This document shows, piece by piece, positions 25,593 to 33,297 of a stretch of DNA of 64,000 nucleotides. The stretch spans positions 570,072-634,071 of the forward strand of contig NZ_CP129104.1 of assembly GCF_030406605.1 (NCBI RefSeq), written 5' to 3'. Numbering within the stretch: the stretch's first letter is position 1; each line of letters begins with the position of its first letter. Below the pieces are notes generated by a model. It saw nothing but the letters and a program-made list of their open reading frames with translations, was not told the origin of the DNA and ran no database searches. The position numbers and the translations under genes were made by a program. This DNA is from Curtobacterium sp. 458. GTDB lineage: Bacteria; Actinomycetota; Actinomycetes; Actinomycetales; Microbacteriaceae.

Positions 25593-25733
25593 TCCGTCCC
25601 GGGCGACAGCCCGTCACCGCGCCCGCACCCGCGTGCAGCAGCGCGCCGCCCGTTCATCCGCAGACCGCGTCGGCGTCGTCCGCGGCACGCAACCGGGTCG
25701 ACGGAGCGGTCCAGCCGGAGGATGGTGGGGGTC

Positions 25734-26696
25734 ATGTCCACCACTTCCACCCCCTCCCCCGCGGCGCTCGTCTCCGTGGCCGGCAGCGACACGGACTCGG
25801 CGATCCGTGACCTCGCCGGGATGTACGCGGGCAAGCAGTGGTACTCCGCCCACGTGGACGACGACTACTGGTACCGGTACGCCGGCATCGGCGACTCCCG
25901 GATGAGCGTCCGACGCTCGCAGATGCACGGCTACCTCCGCGGCGACGTCGCCGTCGAGGGCGAGGTGGTCGTCCAGTGGATCGACTCCGGCACCGCGACC
26001 GTCGACACCCACCGCGACGCGACCCCCATGCGCCTCGGCGTCCCCGTCCTCTTCCCGATCGAGCAGCGCTTCGAGATGGAGTACCGCGACTGGGACCAGC
26101 GGCTCGTGCACCTGCGACGAGACCTCGTGCTCGACGTGGCGGCGGAGCAGTACCTCGTCGACGGCACGCTCGGCTTCCAGCGCGGGGTCGAGCCGGACGC
26201 GTCCGCGATCCAGCAGTGGCAGCGGTCGGTCGCCGGTGCGGTCCGCGCCTTCCGGGAGGACGGCGCGGAGTCGCTCGCGTGGCACGAGGCCCAGCGCGGT
26301 GTCGCCCGGGCGCTCCTGGGTCTGTACCGCTTCCAGGCACCGAAGCTCCCCGAGCACTTCGGTGCGCGGAGCAACCGCCGGGTCCGGGCAGCAGTCGAGC
26401 ACATCCACGCGAACGCCGCCCTGCCGCTGACGGTGTCGGACATCGCGCGCGCCGCAGACCTCAGTGTCCGTGGCCTGCAGGAGTCGTTCCAGCGGGCACT
26501 CGACCGGACGCCGATGCAGTACCTCCGCGAGGTCCGGCTGCGCCGCGCCCACGAGGACCTGCTCCGTTCCTCCATCGGGGAGACCACGGTCGCCGACGTC
26601 GCGCGACGCTGGGGCTTCAGCCACATGGGCCGGTTCTCGAGCGAGTTCCTGCAGCGCTTCGGCGAGTACCCGAAGAACACCCTCCGTCGGCGCTAA
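25734..26696 (+). CDS. AraC-family transcriptional regulator
   Basis: A 320-aa regulator. The C-terminal ~105 residues form the double helix-turn-helix: VEHIHANAALPLTVSDIARA, ADLSVRGLQESFQRALDRTP, then TTVADVARRWGFSHMGRFSSEF and FGEYPKNTLRRR. The N-terminal ~200 residues resemble the AraC-binding-like sensor of NPHR/HTH_18 proteins, with no clear ligand. The ATG at 25734 is preferred over one at 25722, which would sit directly on its ribosome-binding site. The stop overlaps that of the convergent propeller gene by 3-4 bp. Its target is unknown; the alcohol dehydrogenase upstream is a candidate. Confidence 0.88.
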   Translation: MSTTSTPSPAALVSVAGSDTDSAIRDLAGMYAGKQWYSAHVDDDYWYRYAGIGDSRMSVRRSQMHGYLRGDVAVEGEVVVQWIDSGTATVDTHRDATPMRLGVPVLFPIEQRFEMEYRDWDQRLVHLRRDLVLDVAAEQYLVDGTLGFQRGVEPDASAIQQWQRSVAGAVRAFREDGAESLAWHEAQRGVARALLGLYRFQAPKLPEHFGARSNRRVRAAVEHIHANAALPLTVSDIARAADLSVRGLQESFQRALDRTPMQYLREVRLRRAHEDLLRSSIGETTVADVARRWGFSHMGRFSSEFLQRFGEYPKNTLRRR

Positions 26697-28111
26697 CCGA
26701 CCTCGTCGCCCGTCGGGAGCGCACCGCACCAGTCGACCGTGGACGCCTCGACGCTCGCCTCGAGCACGCCGGAGGTCGCGTCGACGATGCTGACCAGGTC
26801 GCTGGTGGCCGAGCGGGTGACCACGGCGGCGAACTGGCCGTTCGGCGAGGGGCACACGGCCGTGACGCCCGCGTCCGCGGGCAGCGTCACCGCCAGCCGG
26901 GAGGCGCGGGTCGCCTCGACACGGAGGATGCGTTGGTCGAGCGTCCCGTCGGCACGGACGGTGCCCACCACACGTAGGTAGGTCGCGTCGGTGAGCGGCG
27001 CGATCCGGCCGAGGTAGGGCGCACCGGTGCTGCCCGCCGGGGTGGCGACCGGTGTCCGGGCGCCGTCGGTCAGGTCGAGGTACTCGATGCCGGTGCCGGT
27101 CTCGACGACGGCCGTGGTGCCCGAGCCGACGAAGCCGTGCAGGGTGGTGGCGCTGCCGAGCCGGACCGCTGCTGCCGCTCCGCTCATGTCGACGAGCACG
27201 AGGTCGTCGCCGCTCGTGCGGACGAGGGCGCTCTCGGTCCGGGGCACGTACGCCCACTGGCCGACCGTCATCGGGACGGCGCCCGTCTTCGGCTTCCCGT
27301 CGGCCGCGATGGCGGTCGGCATGTGCGTCCCGGTCATGTCGACGACGTAGAGCCCGACGTCCGCGGAGCGCCCCGTCGAGGTGTCCGCGTACTCGAACCC
27401 GAACGAGGCGCCGTCGTCGGCGGCGTGCAGGGCGGTGACCCGGCCCGCCGAGGTCGGCAGCGTGAGGTGCTCGACCGGGACGGTGTCGTCCTGCACGCCG
27501 CCGGTGAGCGGGACGACGTCGACGGCCGACGCGCCCCGGCCGGCGTCGCGCACGACGACCAGCGAGCGACCGAGGCGTGCGAACTCCGTGATCCCGGTGT
27601 CGGCGTACACCGTCGTGGCGCCGCCGGCGTCGAGCGAGCGTCGGACGATCCGGTCCTTCCCGCCGTCCGACCCGGCAGGCACGAGCGCGAGGACGTCGGT
27701 GCTCCCGGTCCGGACCTCGGCGCGGAGGGTCGACGTCGAGGACTGCCCCGGAGCACGGACCCCGGACACGGCGATCTCGTACGACCGGTCGTACGCCAGG
27801 GGTCCGGCGAACTCGACCGCGATCGTGTTGCCGCTCGAGGTGACCGTGTGCGCTGCCGCCGGCCGGACCCGCACGTCCGCGGCCCGGACCGGCTGCAGGG
27901 CCTGGTTCGCGGTGAGGATCACCCGCTGCGCCGGCTTCGACACGAGCCCGGTGGCGTCGTAGGTGACGTCCCGGAGGCGCGGACCCTGCTGCGACCCGAC
28001 GACCGCGGCGAGCGTACCGACGACGACGAGCACCACCGCGACGGCGAGGTACCTGGCGCGGAAGCGGTCGCGGCGGGGGCGACGGTCGTGGTCAGTACTC
28101 GTAGGGGTCAC
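26693..28111 (-). CDS. membrane-anchored beta-propeller-like protein
   Basis: A 472-aa protein with a basic N-terminus, one transmembrane segment (YLAVAVVLVVVGTLAAVVG, about residues 21-39), and a large extracytoplasmic part. After an Ig-like stretch (about 45-130) come repeated blade-like segments such as VYADTGITEFARLGRSLVVV and LVLVDMSGAAAAV, suggesting a beta-propeller, though no classical WD or NHL motif is certain. The GTG start overlaps the upstream TIGR03943 gene by 20 bp, so the two are co-expressed with the permease. A family A half-site encodes ATRASRLAV (about residues 405-413). Confidence 0.7.
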   Translation of the reverse strand: MTPTSTDHDRRPRRDRFRARYLAVAVVLVVVGTLAAVVGSQQGPRLRDVTYDATGLVSKPAQRVILTANQALQPVRAADVRVRPAAAHTVTSSGNTIAVEFAGPLAYDRSYEIAVSGVRAPGQSSTSTLRAEVRTGSTDVLALVPAGSDGGKDRIVRRSLDAGGATTVYADTGITEFARLGRSLVVVRDAGRGASAVDVVPLTGGVQDDTVPVEHLTLPTSAGRVTALHAADDGASFGFEYADTSTGRSADVGLYVVDMTGTHMPTAIAADGKPKTGAVPMTVGQWAYVPRTESALVRTSGDDLVLVDMSGAAAAVRLGSATTLHGFVGSGTTAVVETGTGIEYLDLTDGARTPVATPAGSTGAPYLGRIAPLTDATYLRVVGTVRADGTLDQRILRVEATRASRLAVTLPADAGVTAVCPSPNGQFAAVVTRSATSDLVSIVDATSGVLEASVEASTVDWCGALPTGDEVG

Positions 28112-28949
28112 TCGGCTGCGCGATCTGTCGGACCGAGGACGCCTTGACGACGATCCTGGCGGCGGCGGACTGGTCGGGGTTGGCGACGAGCGATCCCCGC
28201 ACGGTCACCCACCGGTCGGCGTCGGGGACGGCGCCGCTCGTGGTGACGCCGAGGCCGACGGGTTGGGCGTCGACCGCGCAGCAGCTGATCACGAAGCGGG
28301 TGAGCGTGAACGAGCCGTCTCCGGCGGGGACGACGAAGCCCGTGAGCTCCACCCGCTTGCCGACGAGCGCGCTCGTGTCGGTGGTCTGGCGGATCAGGGC
28401 GGCCCAGTCCTTGACGCCGTAGTCGGACGTGTCGACGGCGTCGCTGCCGAGGAGCGCGACGCCCTGCGTGCCGGTGGCGTTCGAGAGGGTGGCGGCGTCG
28501 ACGCTCCGCTGCTGCGCGGTCCGGGCGGACAGGGTCGTCGGCGGCAGGACGAGCATGGCGACCGTGACCCCGACCGTGACGGCTGCCGCCGCCCAGCCGA
28601 GGACGGCCCGTGTGCGGCGACCCGCGCCTCCCGGCCGACCGCCGCGGTCGTGCGGTCCCGCTGCCGGGCCCGCGGGCGCGGGCGCACCGTCGGCCGCGTC
28701 GTCGTGCGTGTGTCCGCCGCCGGCCGGCTCGTCGCCGTGCGTGTGCCCGTGGCCGCGCGCGACGACGACGAGCCCGGCGACCGCCGGCGGCACGGCGAGC
28801 ACGGCGAGCACGATCGTGAAGACCGCGTACCGCGGGTTGATGTAGAGGTCGAGGTGCCCGACCAGCGCCAGCCAGAGCGTGCACAACGCGACCGCGAGGA
28901 CGGACCCGAGCCCCAGGGCGGCGGGCGCCGTCGACTCAGACGAGGACAT
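28092..28949 (-). CDS. TIGR03943 family membrane protein
   Basis: A 285-aa protein with two N-terminal membrane segments, a His-rich cytosolic or exposed loop (GHGHTHGDEPAGGGHTHDD, about residues 66-84), a third membrane segment near 120-138, and a C-terminal ~130-aa domain with SCCAVDAQPVG. TIGR03943/DUF1980 proteins typically accompany the DUF318-type permease, as here, overlapping its stop by 14 bp. The His-rich loop suggests metal binding; the transported species is not established. A family A half-site in reverse encodes GGRPGGAGRR (about 104-113). Confidence 0.82.
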   Translation of the reverse strand: MSSSESTAPAALGLGSVLAVALCTLWLALVGHLDLYINPRYAVFTIVLAVLAVPPAVAGLVVVARGHGHTHGDEPAGGGHTHDDAADGAPAPAGPAAGPHDRGGRPGGAGRRTRAVLGWAAAAVTVGVTVAMLVLPPTTLSARTAQQRSVDAATLSNATGTQGVALLGSDAVDTSDYGVKDWAALIRQTTDTSALVGKRVELTGFVVPAGDGSFTLTRFVISCCAVDAQPVGLGVTTSGAVPDADRWVTVRGSLVANPDQSAAARIVVKASSVRQIAQPSDPYEY

Positions 28950-29958
28950 TCATCACCAACCCGACGGTCGCGGCGAACAGGACGCAGACGACGGCGAGCA
29001 GCACGAGGAAGCGTGCGCGGAACGTCGTGCGGAGGAGGGCGATCATCTTGACGTCGATGATCGGGCCGATGATGAGGAACGCCGTGATCGACCCGGGCAG
29101 GAACGTCGACGCGAACGACAGGGCGAAGAAGGCGTCGACGTTCGAGCAGAGCGACACCGTCATCGCGAGGAGCATCATCGCGCCGACGGACAGCACGGGG
29201 TTCGCACCGATCGCCACGAGCGTCGAGCGGGGCACGGCGACCTGGATCGCCGCGGCCAGTCCGGCGCCGACGAAGAGGGCAGGCATCATCGTCGCGGTCT
29301 CACCGCCGAACTGCGCGGCGCTGTCCCGCCAGCGGTTCCGGGAGCGGGGCGCCCCGACGGTCGCGCGGCAACGGGCCTCGAACGCGGGCAGCAGCAGGTC
29401 GGCCGGGCGTCGGTGGGCGGCGACGATCCAGCCGACGAGGTTCGCGATGACGAACCCGCCGACGATCCGCACCGGGAGGATCCAGCCGGACCAGCCGAAC
29501 GCCTGCGCGGTGCTGATGATCACGAGCGGGTTGAGGATCGGCGCGGCGACGAGGAACGTGACTGCCTCGGCGGGGGTGAACCCTCGGAGCATGAGGCCGC
29601 GGGCGAGGGGGACGTTGCCGCACTCGCACACCGGGAACAGCATGCCGATGAGCGAGATCACCGCACGACGGGGCACGGCACGCTGCGGCAGGATCCGTTC
29701 GAGCACCCCGACGGGCACCCAGACCTCGACGACGATCGACAGCAGGATGCCGAGCACGACGAACGGCAGGGACTCGACGACGACGCTGATCGCGAGCGTC
29801 AGGAAGTCCTGCACGACGTCCGGCAGACCCGCAGACCCGACGCTCGGCGAGACGATCCGGACGCCGAGGAGCACGATGACGGCGAGCAGCACGAGCCCCG
29901 GGCCGGTGAGGCTCCGGGCGGGGGCGGGGGTCGTGGCCGTGGCGGTCGCGCGCGTCAC
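28936..29958 (-). CDS. permease of the UPF0718/DUF318 (YraQ) family
   Basis: A 340-aa integral membrane protein with about 8-9 helices and the family motif FPVCECGNVPLARGLMLRG (about residues 102-120), repeated more weakly near SLCSNVDAFFALSFAS. The family is a predicted transporter, possibly of metals or metalloids, that pairs with TIGR03943 proteins. The GTG at 29958 lies 7 nt after a TATCCT hexamer (29971-29966), so a leaderless start is likely; a far longer frame in this phase is a shadow of the TetR gene. First gene of a three-gene operon. Confidence 0.85.
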   Translation of the reverse strand: MTRATATATTPAPARSLTGPGLVLLAVIVLLGVRIVSPSVGSAGLPDVVQDFLTLAISVVVESLPFVVLGILLSIVVEVWVPVGVLERILPQRAVPRRAVISLIGMLFPVCECGNVPLARGLMLRGFTPAEAVTFLVAAPILNPLVIISTAQAFGWSGWILPVRIVGGFVIANLVGWIVAAHRRPADLLLPAFEARCRATVGAPRSRNRWRDSAAQFGGETATMMPALFVGAGLAAAIQVAVPRSTLVAIGANPVLSVGAMMLLAMTVSLCSNVDAFFALSFASTFLPGSITAFLIIGPIIDVKMIALLRTTFRARFLVLLAVVCVLFAATVGLVMNVLV

Positions 29959-29996
29959 CTGCGCAAGGATAGGCGACGTCGACGGCGGCCGGCTCG

Positions 29997-30575
29997 TCAG
30001 CGCGCCGCGAGCCCGTCGAGGTGCCGGTCGAGGAGCTCGATCGCCCAGTCCGCCGACTCCCCCGGAGCCAGTCGCGACACGTGCATCGCGAGCCCGTCGA
30101 TGAGGGCGTGCAGGCGACGAGCCTCGTACGCCCGTTCGGCGTCCGGCACCCCGACGAGGTGGACGATGCGCGCGGTCCACTCCTGCATGTCCGACACGAC
30201 CCGGTCGAGCGCCGGCCGGAGCTCCGGGTCGGTCAGTGCCGCGTTGCCGAGGGCGAGGTACACGTCGAGCTCGACGAGCCGCTCCTCGTCGAGCGGCAGC
30301 AGCTCGAGCAGGATGCGGCGCGCTCGTTCGCGGTCCGACAGCGTGTCGGGCACCGCGTCGACCCGGCGGGCGGTCGCGTCGAACACGGTCTCGAGCGCGT
30401 GCGTCCGGACGCTCGCCTGCGTGGGGAACACGTACCGGACGGTCGACGGGGGCAGCCCGGCCTCGGCCGCGACCCCGCGGACGCTCAGCGCGCCGAGGCC
30501 GTTCCGGGCGAGCACCCGCGCGGCCGCGTCGGACACGGTGCGGCGCCGTTCGCCGATGTCGATGCTCCTCGCCAC
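29997..30575 (-). CDS. TetR-family transcriptional regulator
   Basis: A 192-aa repressor. The helix-turn-helix spans about residues 10-55 (AAARVLARNGLGALSVRGVAAEAGLPPSTVRYVF), and the C-terminal ligand domain resembles TetR_C regulators with LDEERLVELDVYLALGNAAL. It is divergent from a pair of SMR exporters, and two 18-bp palindromes in the gap are probable operators, so it likely represses exporters until a cationic ligand binds. GTG start at 30575. Confidence 0.88.
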   Translation of the reverse strand: MARSIDIGERRRTVSDAAARVLARNGLGALSVRGVAAEAGLPPSTVRYVFPTQASVRTHALETVFDATARRVDAVPDTLSDRERARRILLELLPLDEERLVELDVYLALGNAALTDPELRPALDRVVSDMQEWTARIVHLVGVPDAERAYEARRLHALIDGLAMHVSRLAPGESADWAIELLDRHLDGLAAR

Positions 30576-30584
30576 GGGGCCATG

Positions 30585-30627
30585 GTCGCACGACTGTGCT
30601 ACCTTCTTTGTCGTACAGTTGTGCGAC
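30585..30627. promoter_or_regulatory. two TetR-type operators
   Basis: GTCGCACGACTGTGCTAC (30585-30602) and GTCGTACAGTTGTGCGAC (30610-30627) are imperfect palindromes of the same consensus, GTCGYACRRYTGTRCKAC, centred 25 bp apart between the divergent genes. Confidence 0.7.
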
Positions 30628-30646
30628 TATCCGGGAGGGAGCACAC

Positions 30647-30961
30647 GTGACGTGGATCGTGTTGGTGCTGTCGGGCGTGCTCGAAGCCGTGTGGGCCACC
30701 GCCCTCAGCGCGTCCGACGGGTTCAAGAAGATCGTGCCGACGATCGTGTTCGTCGCGGGCATGGCGCTCAGCATGCTGGGCCTCGCGTACGCCATGACGG
30801 CCATCCCGGTGGGTACGGCCTACGCCGTGTGGGTCGGGATCGGAGCGTCGCTGACCGTCGTCGTGGCGGTGCTCCGCCGGCAGGAGGCCGCGTCCTTCGC
30901 CCGGCTCGCCCTCGTCTTCGGGCTCGTGGCCTGCGTCGTCGGCCTCAAGGTGGTGAGCTGA
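30647..30961 (+). CDS. SMR-family exporter subunit (SugE/Gdx-like)
   Basis: A 104-aa four-helix small multidrug resistance protein. The essential Glu is in VLEAVWATAL (about residue 13), and PVGTAYAVWVGIGASLT is the classic SugE/Gdx stretch, so guanidinium or quaternary ammonium compounds are likely substrates. GTG start at 30647 behind GGAGGGA. A second SMR gene follows one base after its stop, suggesting a paired heterodimer like YkkCD or EbrAB, controlled by the divergent TetR gene. Confidence 0.9.
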   Translation: MTWIVLVLSGVLEAVWATALSASDGFKKIVPTIVFVAGMALSMLGLAYAMTAIPVGTAYAVWVGIGASLTVVVAVLRRQEAASFARLALVFGLVACVVGLKVVS

Positions 30962-30962
30962 C

Positions 30963-31400
30963 GTGGCCTGGGTGGTCCTGTTCGTCAGTGCCGCACTCGA
31001 GACCGTGTGGGCGACCGCGCTCGGCGAGAGCCACGGCTTCACCAGGCTCGGACCGAGCCTGGTCTTCGCAGCGACGATCGTGGTGAGCCTCGGCGCGTTC
31101 GGGTACGTGCTGCGGCACATCCCGATCAGCACGGCGTACGCAGTGTGGACCGGGACCGGTGCCGCCCTGACCGTGCTCTGGGGCATGGCGACGGGGGCGG
31201 AGCCGGTGACGCTCCTCCGGCTCCTCTTCATCGCCGGCATCGTCGGGTGCGTCGTCGGGCTCAAGCTCGTACCGGCGCGGCCGGCGCGTGGACGGGTTCG
31301 CCGAGACTCGGTCGCCCCGGCACGAGACTCGGTCGGCGCAGCGCGAGACTCGGTCGGCGCAGCGCGAGACTCGTCCAGCGCGGCACGAGACTCGGCGTAG
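30963..31400 (+). CDS. SMR-family exporter subunit with repeat-derived C-terminal tail
   Basis: A 145-aa SMR protein. Residues 1-103 are normal (LETVWATALGES, PISTAYAVWTGTGAALT, ending GLKLV). The last ~40 residues are not SMR-like: RRDSVAP, ARDSVGA, ARDSVGA, ARDSSSA, ARDSA, a seven-residue repeat made by a 21-bp DNA repeat carrying GAGACTCG (family D). The GTG at 30963 follows the first SMR stop by one base. The original stop was probably lost when the array inserted or expanded. Confidence 0.88.
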   Translation: MAWVVLFVSAALETVWATALGESHGFTRLGPSLVFAATIVVSLGAFGYVLRHIPISTAYAVWTGTGAALTVLWGMATGAEPVTLLRLLFIAGIVGCVVGLKLVPARPARGRVRRDSVAPARDSVGAARDSVGAARDSSSAARDSA

Positions 31401-31453
31401 GCGACACTGCTCGGGCTCCGGGTAGCGAGAGTCGTCGCTCAGCACGAGACTCG
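31303..31453 (+). repeat. family D element, copy 2, with 21-bp tandem array
   Basis: GAGACTCG occurs at 31303, 31324, 31345, 31366 and 31387 (exact 21-bp steps) and again at 31446 (59 bp on). The 51-nt core 31395-31445 matches the reverse complement of 7295-7345 at about 70 percent, and the 59/21 spacing is shared. The array lies inside the SMR reading frame. Confidence 0.85.
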
Positions 31454-31486
31454 GGAGCGCCGGTCGCGGGACGCACCCCGTGGACG

Positions 31487-31526
31487 GACGGGAGGCGCGG
31501 TGCCAGCTGGCACCGCGCCTCCCGTC
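31487..31526. repeat. family A palindrome, copy 6
   Basis: Perfect palindrome, arms 31487-31506 (GACGGGAGGCGCGGTGCCAG) and 31507-31526, between the convergent SMR and luciferase-like genes. Likely bidirectional terminator. Confidence 0.85.
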
Positions 31527-31544
31527 GGTTTCAGGGTCACGTCG

Positions 31545-32684
31545 TCAGACGGACGCGCCCGTCCACTCGTCCTCGGCGGCGACGTGGTCACTGCCCGCCG
31601 TGCCGGCGGCCATGGCTGCCGCCACGCGGTCCGCGTGCGACGGCGGGTCGGACGGCACGTCGGCCGGGCGCCCCTCGTCGTTGATCCTGCGCAGCTCGGG
31701 GACGATGTCCTCCGCGAGGATGTCGATCTGCTCGAGGACCGTCTTCAGCGGCAGGCCGGCGTGGTCGACCAGGAACAGCTGGCGCTGGTAGTGCCCGACG
31801 TGGTCCTTCATCGTCGCGTACCGGTCGATGACCTGCTGGGGGGAACCGACCGTGAGCGGGGTCTGCGTGGTGAAGTCCTCCATCGAGGGCCCGTGACCGT
31901 AGACCGGGGCGTTGTCGAAGAACGGGCGGAACTCGTCGACCGCGTCCTGCGAGTTCTTCCGGGCGAAGAACTGCCCGCCGAGCCCGACGATCGCCTGGTC
32001 GGCCCGACCGTGCCCGTAGTGCTCGAAGCGCTGGCGGTAGAGCCCGACCATCTGCTCGGTGTGCTGGATCGGCCAGAAGATGTTGTTGTGGAGGAAGCCG
32101 TCGCCGTAGTACGCGGCCTGCTCGGCGATCTCGGGCGTGCGGATCGAGCCGTGCCAGACGAAGGGCGGGACGCCGTCGAGCGGACGCGGCGTGGAGGTGA
32201 AGCCCTGCAGCGGGGTGCGGAACTTGCCCTGCCAGTTGACGACGTCGTTCTCCCAGAGCTGGCGGACGAGGGCGTAGTTCTCGATCGCCAGGTTGACACC
32301 CTGCCGGATGTCCTGCCCGAACCACGGGTAGACGGGGCCGGTGTTGCCGCGGCCCATCATGAGGTCCATGCGGCCGTCGGAGATGACCTGGAGCATCGCG
32401 TACTCCTCAGCGATGCGCACGGGGTCGTTCGTCGTGATGAGGGTCGTCGAGGTCGAGAGCGTGATGTGCTTCGTCCGTCCGGCGAGGTAGCCGAGCATCG
32501 TGGTCGGACTCGACGCGACGAACGGCGGGTTGTGGTGCTCGCCCGTCGCGAAGACGTCGAGACCGGCCTGGTCCGCGTGCTCGGCGATCGTGAGGATGTC
32601 CTTCACCCGCTGGGTGTCGTCCGGGGTCGTCCCGGTGGTGGGGTCGGTCGTGACGTCGCTGACCGTGAAGATCCCGAACTGCAT
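31545..32684 (-). CDS. LLM-class flavin-dependent monooxygenase
   Basis: A 379-aa bacterial-luciferase-like oxidoreductase using FMNH2 or F420. Typical features are MQFGIFTVSD at the start, GLDVFATGEHHNPPFVASSP (about residues 40-59), and GRMDLMMGRGNTGPVYPWFGQD. Substrate unknown; many such enzymes oxidise alkanes, sulfonates or xenobiotics. I start at the ATG at 32684, which gives the family N-terminus; the frame to 32780 is rejected. The last ~20 residues (GTAGSDHVAAEDEWTG) are poorly conserved. Confidence 0.88.
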   Translation of the reverse strand: MQFGIFTVSDVTTDPTTGTTPDDTQRVKDILTIAEHADQAGLDVFATGEHHNPPFVASSPTTMLGYLAGRTKHITLSTSTTLITTNDPVRIAEEYAMLQVISDGRMDLMMGRGNTGPVYPWFGQDIRQGVNLAIENYALVRQLWENDVVNWQGKFRTPLQGFTSTPRPLDGVPPFVWHGSIRTPEIAEQAAYYGDGFLHNNIFWPIQHTEQMVGLYRQRFEHYGHGRADQAIVGLGGQFFARKNSQDAVDEFRPFFDNAPVYGHGPSMEDFTTQTPLTVGSPQQVIDRYATMKDHVGHYQRQLFLVDHAGLPLKTVLEQIDILAEDIVPELRRINDEGRPADVPSDPPSHADRVAAAMAAGTAGSDHVAAEDEWTGASV

Positions 32685-32711
32685 GGTGTGCTGCCCTTCG
32701 CCATTTCGATA

Positions 32712-32748
32712 CGTTTGCATCGACTTGCTGGGTACAACGTAGCGCACG
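32712..32748 (-). promoter_or_regulatory. candidate promoter of the luciferase-like gene
   Basis: On the minus strand TTGTAC is followed after 17 bp by ACGTAT, about 30 nt before the start. A moderate match only. Confidence 0.35.
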
Positions 32749-32797
32749 CCCGTCCATTCCCGCCAGGTCGACGCTGTCATCTGCAGGACCGACGCAG

Positions 32798-32820
32798 GTC
32801 ATCCCGCAGTGGGATGTGAC
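32798..32820. promoter_or_regulatory. candidate operator before the lipoprotein gene
   Basis: GTCATCCC (32798-32805) and GGGATGTGAC (32811-32820) form an inverted repeat with one bulge, about 50 bp before the lipoprotein start in the divergent gap. Confidence 0.35.
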
Positions 32821-32871
32821 ATGCCGGCGGCCTCGGCAGCATGGAAGCGAACCTCGACGGAAAGGGCTCCC

Positions 32872-33297
32872 GTGCACTCCTTGATCACGAAGGTCCTCGC
32901 ACTGGGCGCTGTCACGGCAGGGGCCCTCGGCCTCAGCGGCTGCGCGCAGTTCTCCGACGCCGCGCACGGCGAGGCGAGGTCGCACGCAGACGGTCGTGCG
33001 GATCTCCGGGACGCTCCGAGCTGGCTCCCGGCGGACGCGACCGACATCTCGACCGTCGTCGGGACGAAGAGCTCCGACCCGGCAACGGCGCCGAAGAGCA
33101 TGCTCTTCACCACGGAGGACGGCGTCACCGCCGATCGCTGTGAGCAGGTACCCCGCATGTCCGCTCCGTCGCTCACCTTCGACGAGGCTCCGGATCCCTA
33201 CGCCGCACAGGAGGTCACGAAGTGCGGCGCGTGGTCGATGACCTCGAGGGGCACCCGCTGGCTCGCGTGGACGCCCAACACGGAGGACGGGAAGTGA
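32872..33297 (+). CDS. small secreted lipoprotein
   Basis: A 141-aa lipoprotein. A signal peptide of about 20 residues ends in ALGLSGC, and two further Cys (CEQVP, TKCGAWS) could form a disulfide. The domain is unrecognised; SWLPADATDISTVVGTK resembles small actinobacterial lipoproteins of unknown role. GTG start at 32872 after AAAGGG. The stop overlaps the permease start (GTGA), so they act together, perhaps as sensor and exporter. Confidence 0.7.
   Translation: MHSLITKVLALGAVTAGALGLSGCAQFSDAAHGEARSHADGRADLRDAPSWLPADATDISTVVGTKSSDPATAPKSMLFTTEDGVTADRCEQVPRMSAPSLTFDEAPDPYAAQEVTKCGAWSMTSRGTRWLAWTPNTEDGK

Noticed and set aside
29959..29996. Zur box before the YraQ-type permease operon
   Set aside because: The gap holds only the TATCCT hexamer and GC-rich sequence; no matching palindrome.
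31303..31394. CRISPR array
   Set aside because: The 21-bp period, 8-bp conserved core and lack of distinct ~30-bp spacers, and the absence of cas genes, exclude it.
30963..31400. Pseudogene call for the second SMR gene because of the odd tail
   Set aside because: The SMR core is intact with its essential Glu, and the tail is in frame.
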